Assembly: GCA_026122225.1 (NCBI GenBank)
Contig: JANEZZ010000475.1
Span: 127,501 to 191,500, forward strand
Direction: 5' to 3'
Source of the DNA: Heloderma charlesbogerti
Taxonomy: Eukaryota; Chordata; Lepidosauria; Squamata; Helodermatidae
Length of the DNA stretch: 64,000 nt
Numbering within the stretch: the first letter of the stretch is position 1; each line of letters opens with the position of its first letter. The notes beneath the pieces are model-generated. The model was not told the origin of the DNA and did not search any database. It saw only the letters and a list, made by a program, of their open reading frames with translations. Shown here piece after piece: positions 60,540 to 64,000 of this stretch. The translations under genes and the position numbers were made by a program.

Positions 60540-61135
60540 GTAATGCGCTCTATGTGTGGTTACCCTTGAATACGGTTCGGAAGCTGCAGCTGGTACAGAA
60601 CGCGGCAGCTCGCCTGATTAAAGGCAGCCGCCGGCGAGATCACATCACTCCAGTGCTGAAGGAGCTGCACTGGTTATCAGTTATTTTCCAGGCCAAATTC
60701 AAGGTGTTGGTTTTGACCTTTAAAACCCTATATGGTTCCAGCCCAGCCTGTCTCAAGGAGCGCCTCCAGCAGCACCAGACAGGCCGCTTAACAAGATCAG
60801 CCTCGGATGGCCTTCTCTCCGTCCCATCAGCCAGGACAGCTAGACTGGTGGGGACGAGGGAGAGGGCCTTTTCTGTGGTGGCCCCCATTCTGTGGAACTC
60901 CCTCCCTAAGGAACTCCATCATGCCCCCTCTTTAATGAGCTTCCATCGTGCATTAAAAACGTGGTTGTTCAGGCAGGCATTTGGGGTGGGTTAGGGTATT
61001 TTAGAAAATGTTTTTATTGTAGAATTTTATCGTTTTACACTGTTTTATTGTATGCTGTACATCGCCCAGAGTGGCTGGGTGACCAGCCAGATGGGCGATT
61101 AATAAATTTAATAATAATAATAATAATAATTTTAA
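60540..61135 (+). mobile_element. L2 LINE 3' end with open C-terminal frame
   Basis: A 146-codon open frame (60554-60994) codes the typical L2 C-terminus: LQLVQNAAARLI, ITPVLKELHWL, FKVLVLTFKTLYG, GTRERAFSVVAPILWNSLPK and an LKTWLFRQAF end. It is followed by a UTR with CGCCCAGAGTGGCTGGGTGA and a (TAA)n tail. The reverse transcriptase proper is absent (5' truncated). Confidence 0.9.
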
Positions 61136-61139
61136 AAAA

Positions 61140-62795
61140 ACAGTCGGGGGGCATGACTAGGGGACCTTCTACCTTTATCAAACTCACTCTGCCTAACGAT
61201 AGGGCCAGCCCTGCGGGAGGTGCAGCATGACAGGGTGGCGAAGCTGGGCATTTGCTCGGGACCTTGGAGTGGCAGAGGGCCCCCTGCCCCAACAGTGGCA
61301 CCATTCTCACTTTGCAGGGGGCACTCAAAGGCAGTTCTCTTCCAGGATAATATGGGCAGCAGCAGGGCCAGTGCCAAGCCTTGGCACCAGTGGGCACTTG
61401 CCGCAGCCCATGCCTCAGGCAGCGGGAAGCAGAGAGGCTAATAAGGCACAATTCCTGATCACAGAGCGGTTTGGAAGCACATTCACCTGAGTGCATTTAC
61501 AACCCCCACCCCGCACTTCAAATGCACAAAGATCTTTAGAGGACCCCACATGCCCAGGGACGCTGGGGGTGGAACTTGTGTGTGCGCCCCTGCCTCCCTG
61601 CACAGTTTTAGCCCTTGCATGTGCCAGCGAATGCCTGCGTAGGACTTGAGTGTGATTTCCTCGAGGACCCTCCAAATCCTGAAGCATTCATTGACCTCGG
61701 CATTCCTTAGAACGCCGTTTGAAAATCATTGTCTTAATGGGACATTGCAAGATCTGACACATGTAATGTGCTATCCCACAGGTTTCTCAGTCCCATTCCA
61801 TAATACCTGTGCAGATTCTCAGTCTTTATGCCCAAAGTTACGTATTGCTGCTTTGGCCTTAGTAGTGATTAGTTGGGGCAACCTTTTTGCTGGGTAAATT
61901 TCGAGGTTGTTACGGAAACTATCTCTCTGAATCCAGTCACTCCGGCTTTGCTGACATCACTCTCCTTTCAGCCAAGACTTGGCCATAAATAATTCACTCC
62001 TCCTTCTCAGTCCTGCAATCTCTGCACTGAGGTGAAAAGCTGAAAGAAAAACAACAGTGATTAGATTAGCAGCCATACCTACGATATTGAACAAAAGCAT
62101 GCCATGTTATAAAGTCTGCTTTCAAATTGAGTGGTTTTGGTTTATTTTTAGGCCAAGGATCTTTTGAGGGACTGGCAAGCTTCCTATTGGGGGCTTGTTT
62201 CTGCTTATGTGTACATACATTTATACAATCAAATGCACAAATTATTATTTTATTATTTTAAAGAGTCAGCCATCTGGAGCTCTTAGTAAAAATGTTTACC
62301 AAATATGCACTGTTTGTCCAATTGCACGTGAAAATTCCGTGTTCTGTGGATGTGGAGGAGCCAACTTGGATCCACTGATTGCAAAGCTGTCAATGGGGAT
62401 GGGGTAGATCGTATATATATTGATCCGCTGGACTGAACAGCTTGTTGAACCCCCCTCCCCTTGTGCCCTGGCTGGCGTGAGCCAGTAGTTCCACCTCACT
62501 GCTCCCTATCGACCCTACTCAGGATTCCTGCAGTCTTGAAGTACAGGAATTCGGGGTTTCAGTGCAATCGTGACTTTGCAGGAAGATGTATTTACAATCT
62601 CATTTTCAACTCTCTGGCTATTGTTGTGATACGTGCAAACAGATGCACACTCCTTGAAGAGCTCAACGGATATATTCCATCTGCTTTGATGATGACAGAC
62701 CCACTTACTTTCCAGACTAGCCAGGTCAGGGTCAGCTCTAGGTTTGAAGGGGCCCACAGCAAAGCACTTCCAGTGGTCCCCCTTCTACCTTGATT
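61140..62795. other. Intergenic sequence, nothing recognised
   Basis: No host exon or clear transposon was recognised. Confidence 0.35.
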
Positions 62796-62798
62796 TGT

Positions 62799-64000
62799 TG
62801 TTGTTCAGTCGTTAAGTCGTGTCCAACTCTTCGTGACCCCATGGACCATAGCACGCCAGGCCTTCCTGTCCTCCGCTCTCTCCCGGAGTGTGCTCAAGTT
62901 CATATTCATTGCATCGGTGATGCTATCTAGCCATCTCATCCTCTGCTGTCCCCTTCTCCTTTTGCCTTCAATCTTTCCCAGCATCAGGGTCTTTTCCAGA
63001 GAGTTTTCTCTTCGCAGTAGGTGGCCAAAATATTTGAGCTTCAGCTTCAGTATCTGTCCTTCCAATAAGCAGTCAGGGTTGATTTCCTTTAGGATTGACT
63101 GATTTGACCTCCTTGCAGTCCAGGGGACTCATAAGGGTCTTCTCCAGCACCACAGCATCAATTCAAAATTCGAAAGCATCAGTTCTCCTGCACTCAGCCT
63201 TCCATATAGTCCAGCTCTCACATCCATACGTTACGACTGGGAAAACCATAGCTTTGATTATACGGACCTTTGTCAGCAAGGTGATGTCTCTGCTTCTTAC
63301 TATGCTGTCTAGGTTGGCCATAGCTTTCCTCCCAAGGAGCAAGCGTCTTTTAATTTCATGGCTACAGTCACCGTCTGCGGTGGTCTTGGAGCCCAAGAAA
63401 ATAAAATCTGTCACTGCTTCCATTTCTTCCCCTTCTATATGCCAGGAAGTGATGGGGCCAGATGCCATGATCTTAGTTTTTTTAATGTTGAGTTTCAAAC
63501 CAGCTTTTGCACTCTCCACTTTCACCCTCAACAAGAGGTTCTTTAGATCCTCTTCGCTTTCTGCCATTAGGGTGGTATCGTCTGCATATCGGAGGTTGTT
63601 GATAATTCTCCCGGCAATCCTAATTCCGACCTGTGATTCATGCAACCCGGCATTTCTCGTGATGTACTCTGCATATAAGTTAAATAAGCAGGGCGACAAT
63701 ATGCAGCCTTGCCGTACTCCTTTCCCAATTTTGAACCAATCGGTTGTTCCATGTCCAGTTCTTACTGTTGCTTCTTGTCCCTCGTACAGGTTTCTCAGGA
63801 GACAGGTAAGGTGGTCTGGCACTCCCATCTCTTTCAGAATTTGCCACAGTTTGTTGTGATCCACACAATCAAAGGCTTTAGCATAGTCAATGAAGCAGAA
63901 ATAGACGTTTTTCTGGAATTCTCTTGCTTTCTCCATGATCCAGCGAATGTTGGCGATTTGATCTCTAGTTCGTCTGCCTCTTCGAAACCCAGCTTGTACT
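62799..64000 (-). mobile_element. BovB LINE, cut by the window edge
   Basis: Reverse-strand copy: tail GTTGTTGTTCAGTCGTTAAG at 62799, C-terminal frame at 63065-62805 ([29 protein letters not shown]), and a 257-codon open RT frame at 63936-63163 with FIDYAKAFDCVDHNKLW, GVRQGCILSPCLFNLYAEYI and the catalytic LRYADDTTLMAES. A TGA near 63163 separates the two parts. It is better preserved than the 3757-6592 copy and continues beyond 64000. Confidence 0.95.

Noticed and set aside
60554..60994. 146-codon open frame as a host gene
   Set aside because: Its sequence is the L2 retrotransposon C-terminus and it is followed by an L2 3' UTR with a (TAA)n tail.

Overview
This window is vertebrate nuclear DNA, most likely from a squamate reptile (lizard or snake). 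The main evidence is a nearly intact Sauria-type SINE in a PCF11 intron, whose tail resembles the 3' end of BovB. Around it are several BovB (RTE-clade) LINE copies, many CR1 and L2 3' ends, CORE/MIR-like tRNA-derived SINEs, palindromic MITE-like elements and one Tc1-type DNA transposon. The species cannot be named from the sequence. There are no prokaryotic genes, CRISPR arrays or free-standing RNA genes.

Two host genes are present, both on the minus strand, in the same order and orientation as in human. PCF11 (16 coding exons, 58109 down to 36614) encodes the cleavage and polyadenylation/termination factor that binds the RNA polymerase II CTD. All its exons join in phase with GT/AG sites to give about 1754 residues. 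ANKRD42 (start 26865, running left to about 81) encodes an ankyrin-repeat protein with a C-terminal coiled coil. Eleven exons join in phase with good support, and a twelfth terminal exon at 81-254 is tentative.

Layout: 1-26.9 kb is ANKRD42, with very repeat-rich introns. These hold an alternating palindrome array at 1.05-1.37 kb, a long decayed BovB at 3.8-6.6 kb, SINE/L2/CR1 debris, and a duplicated 3' splice site at 11.4 and 12.5 kb. 26.9-36.3 kb is intergenic: the ANKRD42 promoter with an RFX X-box-like motif, a Tc1 element, and a BovB nested inside a CR1. 36.3-58.1 kb is PCF11, with sparser repeats and a large intron 1 carrying sense-strand AATAAA signals. 58.1-58.7 kb is a GC-rich promoter with several CCAAT boxes. 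59-64 kb is intergenic, with a MITE, an L2 3' end and an edge-truncated BovB whose reverse transcriptase core is still open.

No new protein system is visible. The novelty lies in repeat architecture and in its contact with gene structure: nested retroelements, a retroelement tail abutting a splice acceptor, a copied splice site, and the palindrome cluster.
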